The notes: generated by a model from the sequence alone, not told the origin. 64,000 nt of DNA from CAVTLG01 sp963735495 (GCA_963735495.1 CAVTLG010000009.1:310001-374000), one strand, 5' to 3'; positions 52,235 to 62,366 are shown, counted from the first letter of the stretch. Translations and numbers: made by a program.

Positions 52235-53230
52235 TTGGCTTACGATCTGGAATTTGAGAAACCACTGGCTGAGCTAGAAAAAAAGATTGCGTCCCTACAA
52301 CGCAAGGCTGAGCGCCTCAAAAGTGAGGAAATTGCACAGCTACGGGAGGCAGAGCGCGAGCTGCGCCAACGCACCGAGGAGATCTATAAAAATCTCAGTG
52401 CCTGGCAAACGGTGCAGGTCGCACGACACAAGGAACGTCCTTATGCCGCCGACTATATTCGGCTCATCTGCGATGACTTCTTTGAAATGCATGGTGATCG
52501 TGCTTTTGGCGATGACCACGCTATCATGGCCGGTCCCGCTAAAATCGGCGACGAGACCGTCATGATCGTCGGCCATCAGAAGGGTCGCGATTTAAAGGAG
52601 AGGCAGTTCCGCAATCTGGGTATGTCACACCCGGAAGGGTTTCGTAAAGCCAGCCGTTTGATGCAGCAAGCGGAAAAATTCGGCATTCCGGTCATTAGCC
52701 TGGTAGACGCTTCAGGCGCTTCGCCAACGCTAGTGGACGAAGAGCGTGGACAGTCCGAGGCCATCGCCGCCAATCTGTATTTGATGTCCCGCTTGCGTGT
52801 CCCGATTATCGCGACCGTCATCGGTGAGGGTGGCAGCGGTGGCGCTCTGGCCATCAGTGTCGCTGATCGTATTTTGATGCTGGAACACAGTATTTACATG
52901 GTTGCCTCGCCAGAAGCGGCCTCTTCCATCATCTGGCGTGAACCGGTCCATGCCGCACAGGCCGCCGAAGGCATGCGTATACGCTCGCGCGACCTCAAAG
53001 CCCTGGGGCTGATCGATGAAGTTGTACCAGAGCCGCTTGGGGCCGCGCACCGCAACTTTCAGGAAATGGCGCAGACGCTCAAGGGTGTGATCCTGAGAAA
53101 CCTGGCGGAAATCAGGCGCTACCCTCTGGATGATTTGCTGGAACAACGCTACCAGAAGTTTAGAACCATGGGGGAAATTAGCAGAGTCGGCGCACCAGCG
53201 GTGACTGAAGCTGCGCCAGTACACAAATAG
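52235..53230 (+). CDS. accA: Acetyl-CoA carboxylase carboxyltransferase subunit alpha
   Basis: Alpha half of the carboxyltransferase, partner of AccD. 331 residues, family length. The N-terminal helical region (LEFEKPLAELEKKIASLQRK) is followed by RPYAADYIRLICDDFFEMHGDR, DASGASPTLVDEERGQSEAI and GEGGSGGALAISVADRI, all characteristic. Initiates at TTG 52235 with AAGGGAGAG upstream; no ATG or GTG fits better. Followed by a terminator-like hairpin. No accB or accC in view, so the biotin components are elsewhere. Confidence 0.95.
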   Translation: MAYDLEFEKPLAELEKKIASLQRKAERLKSEEIAQLREAERELRQRTEEIYKNLSAWQTVQVARHKERPYAADYIRLICDDFFEMHGDRAFGDDHAIMAGPAKIGDETVMIVGHQKGRDLKERQFRNLGMSHPEGFRKASRLMQQAEKFGIPVISLVDASGASPTLVDEERGQSEAIAANLYLMSRLRVPIIATVIGEGGSGGALAISVADRILMLEHSIYMVASPEAASSIIWREPVHAAQAAEGMRIRSRDLKALGLIDEVVPEPLGAAHRNFQEMAQTLKGVILRNLAEIRRYPLDDLLEQRYQKFRTMGEISRVGAPAVTEAAPVHK

Positions 53231-53242
53231 TCAGATGCAAAA

Positions 53243-53286
53243 AGAGCAGAACCAGGAAAGGTGGCAACCTTCCCTGGCTCTGCTCT
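53243..53286 (+). terminator. Terminator-like hairpin after accA
   Basis: Stem AGAGCAGAACCAGGAA pairing imperfectly with TTCCCTGGCTCTGCTCT, 12 bp after the accA stop. No long T-run. Confidence 0.55.
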
Positions 53287-53299
53287 CACGAAGACAACT

Positions 53300-53444
53300 G
53301 GGTAGGGGCGTGTCCTTGCGACCGCCCCGCAGGCCACATGATGGGCACCGGGGCGCACGCTGCCTCTTAGACCGACACAAACGCAGCTGTCGCTGCTAGC
53401 CTTCGGCTCATGTGTCGGAAAGGAGGAAGGTGACGCCCCTACCC
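53300..53444. repeat. Family-1 palindromic element, copy 3, with a nested palindrome
   Basis: 145 bp between GGGTAGGGGCGTG and GACGCCCCTACCC. The interior contains a second palindrome (CCGACACA ... TGTGTCGG, about 53371-53418) that splits the inner arm and is absent from the other copies. Confidence 0.82.
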
Positions 53445-53583
53445 GTTTCCCGACGACACTCAGCCGTTTTTACGTTCGCACCAATAGGGCACAATCCAAC
53501 ACATTTCCCTCGTACTTTACCACGTAGAGGTGATGGTCCGTTTCCTTCGCCTGTCATCGTCTTTGCTAAACAACGTTTAAAGA

Positions 53584-55473
53584 TTAGACTTCACGATATT
53601 CACCTTCAACGGCACCTGGCTCTTCATGAGCAGATGTGTCAGCCCTGCCATTACCCTCCGTAGCCCCAGGCTGGCTGTAGATCTCCTGACCAACACGCTG
53701 CATAGTACGCTCCAGATCATCAGTTACCTCGCGCAAGCGAGACACAGCGGCACTCGTTGACAGAGCATCGCGCACCAGCTTGATCTTCTCCTCGACCTCC
53801 GCGCGCAGAGCCGCTGAGATTTTGTCGCCCACATCCCGCAAGGTCTTCTCAGCCTGGTAGGCAGTACTGTCCGCGCGGTTACGCAGCTCAATCTCCTCTT
53901 TATGCTGGCGATCTTCCTGCGCGTGCAGTTCTGCTTCACGCACCATATGCTCAATCTCTTGCGGAGAGAGACCACTGGATGCCGTGATGGTAATGCGCTG
54001 CTCGCGTCCCGTCGCCTTATCGCGCGCAGTCACGCTGAGGATACCGTTCGCATCGATGTCAAAAGCCACCTCAACCTGTGGAGTACCGCGCGGAGCAGGT
54101 GGAATACCCTCCAGGCGGAAGTGCCCAAGACTCTTATTATCGCGCGCCAACTCGCGTTCTCCCTGCAAGACATGGATCTCGACGGCTGGCTGATTATCTT
54201 CAGCCGTACTGAAGAGTTCGCCTTTGCGTACAGGGATAGTCGTGTTGCGCTCGATCAGCTTCGTCATCACGCCGCCCAGCGTCTCAACGCCCAGCGACAA
54301 CGGCGTAACGTCCAGCAGCAAGACATCCTTCACATCGCCTTGCAGCACACCGGCCTGGATCGCGGCACCAATGGCAACAACCTCGTCCGGGTTCACACCC
54401 TTATGCGGCTCCTTGCCAAAGAGCTGACGCACCATATCCACGACGGCTGGCATGCGTGTCTGCCCGCCAACCAGTACGACCTCGTTGACTGCTGCGGGTT
54501 TGATGTCGGCATCTTGCAGTGCCTTGAGAACCGGACCCTTTGTGTGCTCGATAAGATCGCTCACCAGTTGCTCTAGCTTCGCCCGCGTCAGGGTCATCAC
54601 CAGATGCTTTGGTCCGTTGGCATCAGCCGTAATAAACGGCAGATTGATCTCCGTCTGCGACGAGGAGGAAAGCTCAATCTTAGCTCGCTCTGCCGCTTCC
54701 TTCAAACGCTGGATCGCCATACGATCATTGCGCAAATCGATACCCTGCTGCTGGCGAAACTCATCGGCAATCCAATCAATGACCCGCTGATCGAAGTCAT
54801 CACCACCCAGGTGTGTATCCCCATTGGTGGAACGCACTTCAAAAACGCCTTCGCCCAACTGCAAAATGGAGATATCAAAGGTACCTCCACCCAGGTCATA
54901 CACCGCAATCGTCTGGTCGCTCTTCTTATCCAGACCATAGGCCAGCGATGCTGCGGTAGGCTCGTTGATGATCCGCAAAACCTCCAGACCGGCGATCTTG
55001 CCCGCATCTTTGGTCGCCTGGCGCTGTGCATCGTTAAAGTAGGCCGGAACCGTGATGACTGCTTGCGTGATACGCTCACTAAGTCTGGCCTCGGCGTCAG
55101 TCTTCAGCTTCTGCAAGATCATGGCCGAAACTTCAGGCGGACTATACTCGTGACCTGCCATGACTACCCGTACGTCGCCGTTGGGTGCCTGGGTGATCTT
55201 GTAAGGCAAACTTTTCAGCGCACGCTGGACCTCAGCATCATTATATTTGCGTCCCATCAGTCGTTTGACCGAAAAGACGGTGTTTTCAGAATTGGTGACG
55301 GCCTGGCGTTTGGCCACCTGGCCTACCAGCCGTTCTCCGCTCTTAGTAATCGCCACCACAGAGGGCGTCAGGCGCGAGCCTTCACTATTCTCCAGGACGG
55401 TTGGCTCACCAGCCTCGATAACCGCTACAACCGAGTTTGTGGTACCAAGGTCAATGCCAATTACTTTAGCCAT
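53584..55473 (-). CDS. dnaK: Chaperone DnaK (Hsp70)
   Basis: ATP-dependent chaperone, 629 residues. The N-terminal nucleotide domain starts AKVIGIDLGTTNSVVAVIE, with AVITVPAYFNDAQRQATKDAG, IINEPTAASLAYGL and VYDLGGGTFDISIL. The substrate domain follows (LLLDVTPLSLGVETLGGVMT), then a helical lid and a short charged tail (GNGRADTSAHEEPGAVEGE). ATG 55473 has GGAGGAG upstream; the frame continues 18 bases further to another ATG without a better site. A TATAAT lies about 45 bp upstream on the minus strand (55517-55522). No grpE, dnaJ or hrcA is adjacent, so this may be one of several dnaK copies. Confidence 0.95.
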   Translation of the reverse strand: MAKVIGIDLGTTNSVVAVIEAGEPTVLENSEGSRLTPSVVAITKSGERLVGQVAKRQAVTNSENTVFSVKRLMGRKYNDAEVQRALKSLPYKITQAPNGDVRVVMAGHEYSPPEVSAMILQKLKTDAEARLSERITQAVITVPAYFNDAQRQATKDAGKIAGLEVLRIINEPTAASLAYGLDKKSDQTIAVYDLGGGTFDISILQLGEGVFEVRSTNGDTHLGGDDFDQRVIDWIADEFRQQQGIDLRNDRMAIQRLKEAAERAKIELSSSSQTEINLPFITADANGPKHLVMTLTRAKLEQLVSDLIEHTKGPVLKALQDADIKPAAVNEVVLVGGQTRMPAVVDMVRQLFGKEPHKGVNPDEVVAIGAAIQAGVLQGDVKDVLLLDVTPLSLGVETLGGVMTKLIERNTTIPVRKGELFSTAEDNQPAVEIHVLQGERELARDNKSLGHFRLEGIPPAPRGTPQVEVAFDIDANGILSVTARDKATGREQRITITASSGLSPQEIEHMVREAELHAQEDRQHKEEIELRNRADSTAYQAEKTLRDVGDKISAALRAEVEEKIKLVRDALSTSAAVSRLREVTDDLERTMQRVGQEIYSQPGATEGNGRADTSAHEEPGAVEGEYREV

Positions 55474-55614
55474 ATATATCTCCTCCTTCAATAAGAAGTG
55501 TATAAATGATCAGTTTATTATAGATAGCTTCTATTGTAGTATACACTCATGATAACACTTCGAGTGCGCTACCTATTCCGTGGGGGATGGTTCGACAATG
55601 AGCCATACATCCCC

Positions 55615-55832
55615 GTAGCTACTCAGGCTGGCTCGCAGAGGTAATCGCGTAGGGACAATCCCTTGCGGTTGTCCAGGTTGGGCTGGTGCCACGGGATGGG
55701 CCGCCGCAAGGGACGCGAAGACCTTTTTTGCCTGGTTCCACGCGCCAGAAGATCTGCCACAAAAAAGGTCTTCGCTCGGCCCCTACGCGATCTTTCACGG
55801 TTCCTGAAACGGTGCTTCACCTGAGTAGTGAC
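55615..55832. repeat. Family-2 palindromic element, copy 3 (long form)
   Basis: 218 bp from GTAGCTACTCAGG to CCTGAGTAGTGAC, with the inner AAGACCTTTTTT ... AAAAAAGGTCTT palindrome. It lies between dnaK and the truncated phosphotransferase. Confidence 0.88.
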
Positions 55833-55919
55833 GAAGATGTCTCCTTGACATACGCCCATAATGCTCATATATTCTACAGATACACTTACATATGATAGAA
55901 CACGAGGAATGCTACACGA

Positions 55920-56369
55920 ATGAAATACACCAGCATCGAGCGATCCCCTGATGCCTTTCAGCAGCCTGTTGCTCCTGATCACATCCTTGCTATGTGTCAG
56001 CGTGCCTTTGGGGAGAAGATAGAGGTTGAGTTAGCGCAAGAACTTGGCGGTGGACTCTACAATAACACGTATCTTGTCCGTATCGCTGGCATGCAACCGG
56101 TCATTTTACGCATTGCTCCTCATCCTGCGCGTCAGTTTCACAGCGAGAGCAATCTGATGCGCAATGAGCTTGTCAGTCTGCCATACCTGGCTCCCATCGC
56201 GCCGCTGCTGCCGAGAATCCTCATGGTCGATTTCACCCGGCAGGTCCTTGAGCGCGACTATCTATTCCAGACGTTGATGGAAGGAGCACAATGGGCTCAG
56301 ATCATGGATGATCTCACGTCAGAAGAGCAAAGGATGCTCTGGCTGCAACTTGGCAGTATTACCACTTAG
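55920..56369 (+). pseudogene. Truncated APH-family phosphotransferase (N-lobe only)
   Basis: 149 residues that match only the N-terminal lobe of an aminoglycoside/small-molecule phosphotransferase: ELGGGLYNNTYLVRI (nucleotide loop), PVILRIAP (Lys position occupied by Arg) and LERDYLFQTLMEG (hinge). The frame stops right after MLWLQLGSIT, where full-length relatives continue to the catalytic HxD loop. Nothing beyond resembles the missing C-lobe; the larE 3' end follows, with the two stop codons overlapping by four bases. Probably inactive and left by a deletion or rearrangement. Confidence 0.75.
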
Positions 56370-57247
56370 TAATCTTCCCTGACCTTTTTTTTCTTGAAGA
56401 AACTCTCATTCATGCTACCTGTGCGATAGCCTAGAAGATCGACGGTGACATAGGTGTAGCCAATTTTACGCAGGCCGTCGGTGACTACGCGACTCATTTC
56501 CTCTTCAACCAGGCGTGGAATCTCGGAGCGCTCGACCTCGATACGAGCGATTTTGTCGTGGTGGCGTACGCGCAACTGGCGAAATCCCAGCTCGTGCAGT
56601 AGCTTCTCGGCCTTGTAGACCATTTGCAGCGAGGCCACATCTACTTTGCTGCCGTAGGGGATACGCGAGGAAAAACAGGCCATCGCAGGCTTGTCCCAGA
56701 CGGGTAGTCCGAGCATCTGCGCGACTGCACGGATCTCGCGCTTGCCCATGGCGGCTTCTTTCAGTGGTCCGCGTACCGCAAATTCGCGGGCGGCGCGCTG
56801 ACCCGGTCGGAAGTCGCCATCATCGTCCTTGTTGACGCCATAGGCAATGTAGTCGAGATGATACTGCTGTGCCAGTGGTTGCAGGTGGGAAAACAGCTCG
56901 GTCTTGCAGAAGTAGCAGCGATTAACGTCATTGACGATATAGCGCTCGTCCTCCAGCTCATGTGTCTCCAGCGTAACCAGTGGCAAGCCCATCTGCTGCG
57001 CGACCGCCCGGGCCTCTTGTGTCTCTTCTTGCGCGTAGGCGGGCGACGAGGCCAGCGCACCCAGAGCGCGCTCACCCAACACATCATGTGCGACCTTCAA
57101 GAGGAGCGCGCTATCGACGCCACCGGAATAAGCGACCAGCACCGAGCCCATCTCGCGCAGGATGGCCTGTAATTGTGCATATTTTGCTTGCGTTTCGGCA
57201 TCCAACGCCTCGACGCTTGTAGGCATAGTGTGTGGAAAATCTGACAT
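56366..57247 (-). CDS. larE: ATP-dependent sacrificial sulfur transferase LarE
   Basis: PP-loop enzyme that donates sulfur from its own cysteine (or a cluster) to the nickel-pincer cofactor of lactate racemase-type enzymes. 293 residues. PP-loop SGGVDSALLLKV at 41-52, CYFCKTELF at 111-119, and Cys191 in DKPAMACFSSRIPYG at the position of the sacrificial cysteine. The C-terminal half (GFRQLRVRHHDKIARIEVERSEIPRLV) matches LarE. LarA, LarB and LarC are not in the window. The gene lies directly downstream (in transcription) of the CRISPR trailer side, with 170 bp between, without evident connection. Confidence 0.9.
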   Translation of the reverse strand: MSDFPHTMPTSVEALDAETQAKYAQLQAILREMGSVLVAYSGGVDSALLLKVAHDVLGERALGALASSPAYAQEETQEARAVAQQMGLPLVTLETHELEDERYIVNDVNRCYFCKTELFSHLQPLAQQYHLDYIAYGVNKDDDGDFRPGQRAAREFAVRGPLKEAAMGKREIRAVAQMLGLPVWDKPAMACFSSRIPYGSKVDVASLQMVYKAEKLLHELGFRQLRVRHHDKIARIEVERSEIPRLVEEEMSRVVTDGLRKIGYTYVTVDLLGYRTGSMNESFFKKKKVREDY

Positions 57248-57415
57248 GACTATCTCCTGGTGTGCGGCATACGGGGACCATCAATTACCAACGTCCCGTG
57301 TACTGGCCCCGTACAAAACAGGCACCTCTCCGATATTATGCCACAATCGCAGGCAGGTCAGGGCACAGCCTTCCTGCCGCTGATCATGTCAGAGGGATGG
57401 TGGTTATGATCTGCG

Positions 57416-59239
57416 CTTAGAGCCCCAGACGGGCATGAGAGGCAATTCAAATATCAAGATGGGAACGGTGTTCTGGACACAGGAGCAGTAGGTGCAATTT
57501 CAGACGGGCAAAAGAGGGCAATTCCAACCTAGAGGAGGCACAATCGGAACAGGGAGCAAAGGTGATGTTGTAATCCCAGACGGGCAAAAGAGGCAAATCC
57601 GACCGGCTTACTTTCCGAGTGGAGCACAGTATCCATACTAGTTGCAATCCCAGACGGGCAAAAGAGGCAAATCCAACACAACGGCTGCTCTTCCCCCCTG
57701 GTATTTTCGCAATTAGTTGCAATCCCAGACGGGCATAAAAGGCAAATCCAACAAGAATGGCGGTGGTGATCTCCTGGGACTCCCCGACAAGTTGCAATCC
57801 CAGACGGGCATAAAAGGCAAATCCAACGATTGCATCGCAATAGCATCCCGCATCACATCGAATAGTTGCAATCCCAGACGGGCATAAAAGGCAAATCCAA
57901 CCTTCCTCTCCTCTGTTTTCCCCTAGCATTATGGTGCGTATGTTGCAATCCCAGACGGGCATAAAAGGCAAATCAAACAATTCATGCAAATTCATGCACA
58001 CTATGATAAAATAGTAGTTGCAATCCCAGACGGGCATAAAAGGCAAATCCAACTTCGCAGAACATCGTAGAAGCTGCATCTCAACCTGATCGTTGCAATC
58101 CCAGACGGGCATAAAAGGCAAATCCAACCAAGAGGAAATTGCTACCATTGAGCGATACAGTAAGTTGCAATCCCAGACGGGCATAAAAGGCAAATCCAAC
58201 GGTGTTGAAGGTCAACGAAGAAGAGGGGCTAACATGGTTGCAATCCCAGACGGGCATAAAAGGCAAATCCAACTCCTGCATCGATGGCTGTGCGGCGCGG
58301 GTCTTGCCTCCTGTTGCAATCCCAGACGGGCATAAAAGGCAAATCCAACTGCGAGGTCGATACCGTATTCCAGAGAACGTCTTTCGTTGCAATCCCAGAC
58401 GGGCATAAAAGGCAAATCCAACCATATCCTGTACGAGCGCGAAGCCCTGCTGTCCCTGCAGTTGCAATCCCAGACGGGCATAAAAGGCAAATCCAACTAC
58501 AGAGAGACGCTAGAGCGGCTTTAGACGTTAGACAGAGTTGCAATCCCAGACGGGCATAAAAGGCAAATCCAACCTAAAGGTGATGTCATACGTTGTCGTG
58601 ACTGGATTACCGTTGCAATCCCAGACGGGCATAAAAGGCAAATCCAACGCCAGAGCGTTACACCAGAGCAGCGCGACCCGGGCAGCGGTTGCAATCCCAG
58701 ACGGGCATAAAAGGCAAATCCAACGCAGCAGGCAGAAAAGAAGTCAGCCAGCCCGATCATGTTGCAATCCCAGACGGGCATAAAAGGCAAATCCAACTTA
58801 GCGTTATCAGTTAATGGTGGAGGTTGGAGAACTTGTTGCAATCCCAGACGGGCATAAAAGGCAAATCCAACCTAGCATGGCCCATTCCGCTTGCTGATCA
58901 GATCTTACGGTTGCAATCCCAGACGGGCATAAAAGGCAAATCCAACACTACACCAACGAATCCCCCGGCGGGAAACGTTGCGAGTTGCAATCCCAGACGG
59001 GCATAAAAGGCAAATCCAACCGTGACGCGGTTCATCGCCACCGGCACAATTGCCTGTTGCAATCCCAGACGGGCATAAAAGGCAAATCCAACTGCAACTT
59101 GACGGCGTGGTTCCGTACTGGTATCAGGGTTGCAATCCCAGACGGGCATAAAAGGCAAATCCAACCTCTCACTTCTTCCTTGCATATTTATACACTATCT
59201 TAGTTGCAATCCCAGACGGGCATAAAAGGCAAATCCAAC
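57416..59239 (-). CRISPR. CRISPR array, 25 repeats of 37 bp, no cas genes in view
   Basis: The plus-strand repeat begins GTTGCAATCCCAGACGGGCA and ends TAAAAGGCAAATCCAAC. Spacers are mostly 35-40 bp. Repeats start at 57416 (degenerate), 57491 (degenerate), 57567 (degenerate), 57641, 57716, 57791, 57865, 57942, 58017, 58092, 58164, 58237, 58313, 58386, 58461, 58537, 58612, 58688, 58761, 58835, 58910, 58984, 59056, 59129 and 59203. The first repeats differ at several sites (AAAAGAGG instead of ATAAAAGG, and others) and are the old end. On the minus strand the repeat ends GGGATTGCAAC, giving a typical ATTGCAAC 5' handle of type I or III crRNA. Both facts put the leader at the high-coordinate side, with transcription leftward. 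Confidence 0.97.
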
Positions 59240-59535
59240 CCCTACTCTCTTAGTATAGCCTGTGGAGCGGCAAAAAGCAATACGTTACGAGAGGCGGGAT
59301 TTTGGCGGGTATTTCCCTTCTCTCATCAAGGCCATCTGCGCTCTATTGCAGCTTCAACGGGTCTCGCAGGCTGTGCGAGAGGCTCAGCTCAGCGTTGCCA
59401 CACCCGAACCTCTCGCATTTCAGAGAACGATGCTCCTCTAGTCTCCAATATGCGGTACCATCTTTATGCCTCTCCTGCTCAGCCAGATCAAGCACTTGAG
59501 CATCATCCCCTCCTTACTTTTTGTCCTCCTACCCA
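59240..59535 (-). promoter_or_regulatory. Probable CRISPR leader
   Basis: About 300 bp next to the youngest, perfect repeat, without genes. It contains GTGGAGCGGCAAA at 59262-59274, which recurs at 60490-60502 beyond the AT-rich elements. Confidence 0.6.
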
Positions 59536-59776
59536 CTGCAATATGTAATAATGTAATATTTTCGCTCTCAACCAGCCTGAGAGGCCGTGTTACAAATATT
59601 ACACCTGATATCATTGTAACTTTGTATTTATATTAATTATTATGATATTTATATATAGTATATGATATATGCATATTACCAATATTATGGTGAAAGATGG
59701 TGTAATATTTGTGAAATGGCTTGCCAGGACGATTGAGGACGAAAATATTACAATATTACATATTACAGGGAGGTAA
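59536..59776. repeat. AT-rich inverted-repeat element A
   Basis: Left arm 59536-59605 and right arm 59699-59768 are imperfect inverted copies sharing TGTAATATT...TACAAATATTACACC, enclosing a very AT-rich centre (ATATATAGTATATGATATAT). It ends GAGGTAAACA. Related to element B at 60080-60428; no ORF. Confidence 0.75.
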
Positions 59777-60079
59777 ACACACTTTCTGTACATTGTCATC
59801 TGCCACTTCTCCTGATCAGGACGATGTCGTCATTGCTGAGAACGATACTCCTGATGACCTCCGATAAATGGCACCGTCTGTGTGTCTGCATGTATGGGTA
59901 TGCATAAGGAGACGCAACCATTCAGGCATTGCTGCACGTGAAGAGATGTGAGCAATAGCCAGGATTGAAGCAAGGATCAGCAACCTCTGTGACAGAGACC
60001 TTCTGCTAGCGGCTATCCTGCTCCGCCAGCTCAATGTCATTGATCGCAGACACCTCCCTCTGTTCCCTCTTGCTCCTTC

Positions 60080-60428
60080 CTGTAATGTAATATTGTAATG
60101 TTTTGCTCTCGATCAGCCTGCAAAGCCATTTCACAAATGTTACACCTGTTTTCATTGTAACATTTTATCATGCTGTTACTAATATGTTATTATTATTATA
60201 TTTTAATATATATTATATATGCTATCTATTTACCATCAATATTACAATATTACATTACACAGAGATATTACAGTGCTCCTGACCCATGGTACTTCTGTCA
60301 TAGCATAGATTCCATCCCCCAACTATTACAATATTACACACACAGCAGTGTGTAATATTGTAATAGTTGGCTTCCCAGGCTGATCGAGAGCAAAACATTA
60401 CAATATTACATATTACAGCGAGGTAAAC
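60080..60428. repeat. AT-rich inverted-repeat element B with a perfect 23 bp hairpin
   Basis: Left arm 60080-60146 and right arm 60348-60418 (CTGTAATGTAATATTGTAAT and TTGCTCTCGATCAGCCTG shared in inverse). The centre is almost pure A/T. A perfect 23 bp hairpin at 60319-60341/60348-60370 (CCAACTATTACAATATTACA...) forms the right half. The end is GAGGTAAACA, as in element A. The 300 bp between A and B hold no gene I can support. Confidence 0.78.
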
Positions 60429-60553
60429 AGGGTCTCTGGAAAGATGGAGACCCGTCAACCTTCTCCTGTGGAGGTTTGAGCTTCAGTTGGTGGAGCGGCA
60501 AAGATTTTTCGGCCAAATCCTGTAGAATCGTGATCCCACAGAGGTAACAATTG

Positions 60554-61009
60554 CTACACCTTTATCTGGTTTACCCACGATATGATTTCTTGCGCAAGTT
60601 CCTCTAAGCTCGCGACAATGTGCACATCTGGACGCGCTAAAGCTGTTTGAATAGACACATCCTGACCTCTCTGATAATCGGGATGAACTCCCACGAAAAG
60701 AGGCTTGTTCGTCATAGACCAGGCACCAAGCTCATAGAGGACAATCGGGTTAAGCGTCTCACACGGAAACCAGAAAGAAATCGCCGTCGCCTTGCGCAAG
60801 TGAATATGCTCCCATGCAATCTGTGCTCTTGCCGCGTCCTTATCTTCAATGGGAAAAGAGGCACGTCGGGGATTAAAAAGAACTAATGGTGAGTCTTTCA
60901 ACTGCTCAGCCACATCTTGCTGCCAATTTGGGCAGCCGGTAATACCGCCAGCAAGGAAAAGGCTGGCTTCTTTTCCAGCGTATGTCTGTAAAGCTTCTAT
61001 GTAGTGCAT
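60554..61009 (-). CDS. Nucleoside 2-deoxyribosyltransferase-like protein
   Basis: 151 residues. LFLAGGITGCPNWQQDV at the N-terminus (nucleotide-binding loop), VLFNPRRASFPIEDKDAA and AISFWFPCETLNPIVLYELGAW (Glu catalytic motif ELG) match nucleoside 2-deoxyribosyltransferase-like proteins (Nuc_deoxyrib_tr2). Such enzymes swap bases on deoxynucleosides or hydrolyse modified nucleotides; related folds occur in anti-phage and tRNA-like contexts, but here no partner is seen. ATG 61009 is preceded by AGAGG; a longer in-frame start up to 61087 lacks a clear site. Confidence 0.82.
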   Translation of the reverse strand: MHYIEALQTYAGKEASLFLAGGITGCPNWQQDVAEQLKDSPLVLFNPRRASFPIEDKDAARAQIAWEHIHLRKATAISFWFPCETLNPIVLYELGAWSMTNKPLFVGVHPDYQRGQDVSIQTALARPDVHIVASLEELAQEIISWVNQIKV

Positions 61010-61190
61010 GAAATCGCCTCTTTGGAGAGCATCTTGTTGAGTAGCATAGTGGACTGCGGCAACATTGTGGCTTGAGCGTGCAAACAAGGCATGTGAGCGC
61101 TGATAGCCTGACCCGTGTCAATGCGTAGAACGTCGGGCAAAAAAAGATCAGGATAGCGGCGTCTCTCTCCGGCTACCCTGATCAATCAAC

Positions 61191-62042
61191 TTATTTTTCG
61201 ATAGGTGCGCCGATCAAGCTACCCCATTCGGTCCACGAGCCATCGTAGTTGCGGACATTCGTATAGCCAAGCAGATAACTCAGCACGAACCAGGAATGGC
61301 TGCTGCGCTCGCCAATACGGCAGTAAGCCACGATATCCTTATCAGCGGTGATGCCTTTGTTGGCATATAAGGTCTGCAACTCGTCGGCAGACTTGAACGT
61401 GCCATCCTCACGTACCGTAGAAGCCCAGGGGATATTCGCAGCTCCTGGGATATGACCGCCGCGCTGTGCACCTTCCTGCGGTAAATTGGCCGGAGCTAAG
61501 AGTTCTCCGCTGTATTCGCCGGGAGAGCGTACATCGACCAGCGCAAAGCCCGTACGACCCAGTGACGTCAGGATCTGATCGCGATAGGCGCGCAGAGCTT
61601 CCTTTGGCTCGTCGACCGTGTAGTTGGTGTGCGTGTACGCAGGAATCTCAGTGGTCAGCTCGCGTTTGTCGGCCAGCCATTTGACCCGACCGCCGTCAAG
61701 CAGGCGTACATCCTGGTGTCCGTAGTATTTGAGAATCCACAGCGCCCACGCCGCGAACCAGTTATTGTTATCGCCATACAGCACAATCGTCGTATCTCTG
61801 GTTACACCTGCGTTGCTCAGTAAGCTTTCTAACTGTTCCTTGCTCACGGGCGCGCGCACAACCTGGTCCTGGAGTTCTTTTTGCCAGTTAAAGCCAACTG
61901 CGCCAGAAATATGACCCTGGTCATAGGCTTTCGTATCCACGTCTACCTCGATCAGACGGACATGCGGATCATTCAAGTGGGCCTGAACCCAATCAGCCTC
62001 TACGAGAGCCTCGGGATGTGTGTAGCCTTTGTTCTCAGACAT
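61191..62042 (-). CDS. Thiosulfate/3-mercaptopyruvate sulfurtransferase (tandem rhodanese)
   Basis: Transfers sulfane sulfur from thiosulfate or mercaptopyruvate to thiophilic acceptors. 283 residues with two rhodanese domains: an inactive N-terminal one (WVQAHLNDPHVRLIEVDVD, ISGAVGFNW) and a catalytic C-terminal one whose active-site loop is AYCRIGERSSHSWF with Cys nucleophile. The CRIGERS loop is typical of thiosulfate sulfurtransferase. ATG 62042 has GGAGGAG upstream. Monocistronic. Confidence 0.93.
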   Translation of the reverse strand: MSENKGYTHPEALVEADWVQAHLNDPHVRLIEVDVDTKAYDQGHISGAVGFNWQKELQDQVVRAPVSKEQLESLLSNAGVTRDTTIVLYGDNNNWFAAWALWILKYYGHQDVRLLDGGRVKWLADKRELTTEIPAYTHTNYTVDEPKEALRAYRDQILTSLGRTGFALVDVRSPGEYSGELLAPANLPQEGAQRGGHIPGAANIPWASTVREDGTFKSADELQTLYANKGITADKDIVAYCRIGERSSHSWFVLSYLLGYTNVRNYDGSWTEWGSLIGAPIEK

Positions 62043-62366
62043 GTATGTCTCCTCCATAAGTAAAATAATGCTGTGCGGGACGACTATAAACGCTTGCTTG
62101 TTGATACCACTTCCTGCTCATCTCAATTCCTGGCCGGTCTGTGAGTTAGAACATCAACAAAGTCAACTTTACTCTGCTTTATTCTACGTCACTCACGCAA
62201 AAAAAGCAACTCCATCTACACACTTTATCCATCTACTGCTCATGATAGATATGCTTGCTACGCTGCAACATATAACGTCGGTGGAAGCTCGGTCCATGAG
62301 GGAAACCGGGTTAGGGACGTCACCTATAGGCGCGAACTTAAGAACGGCTGAGTTTCGTCGGCAAAC

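Noticed and set aside
57447..59203. Several long frames in the CRISPR array encoding repeated peptides such as LDLPFMPVWDCN
   Set aside because: They are translations of the CRISPR repeats; the 37 bp units and unrelated spacers explain the pattern.
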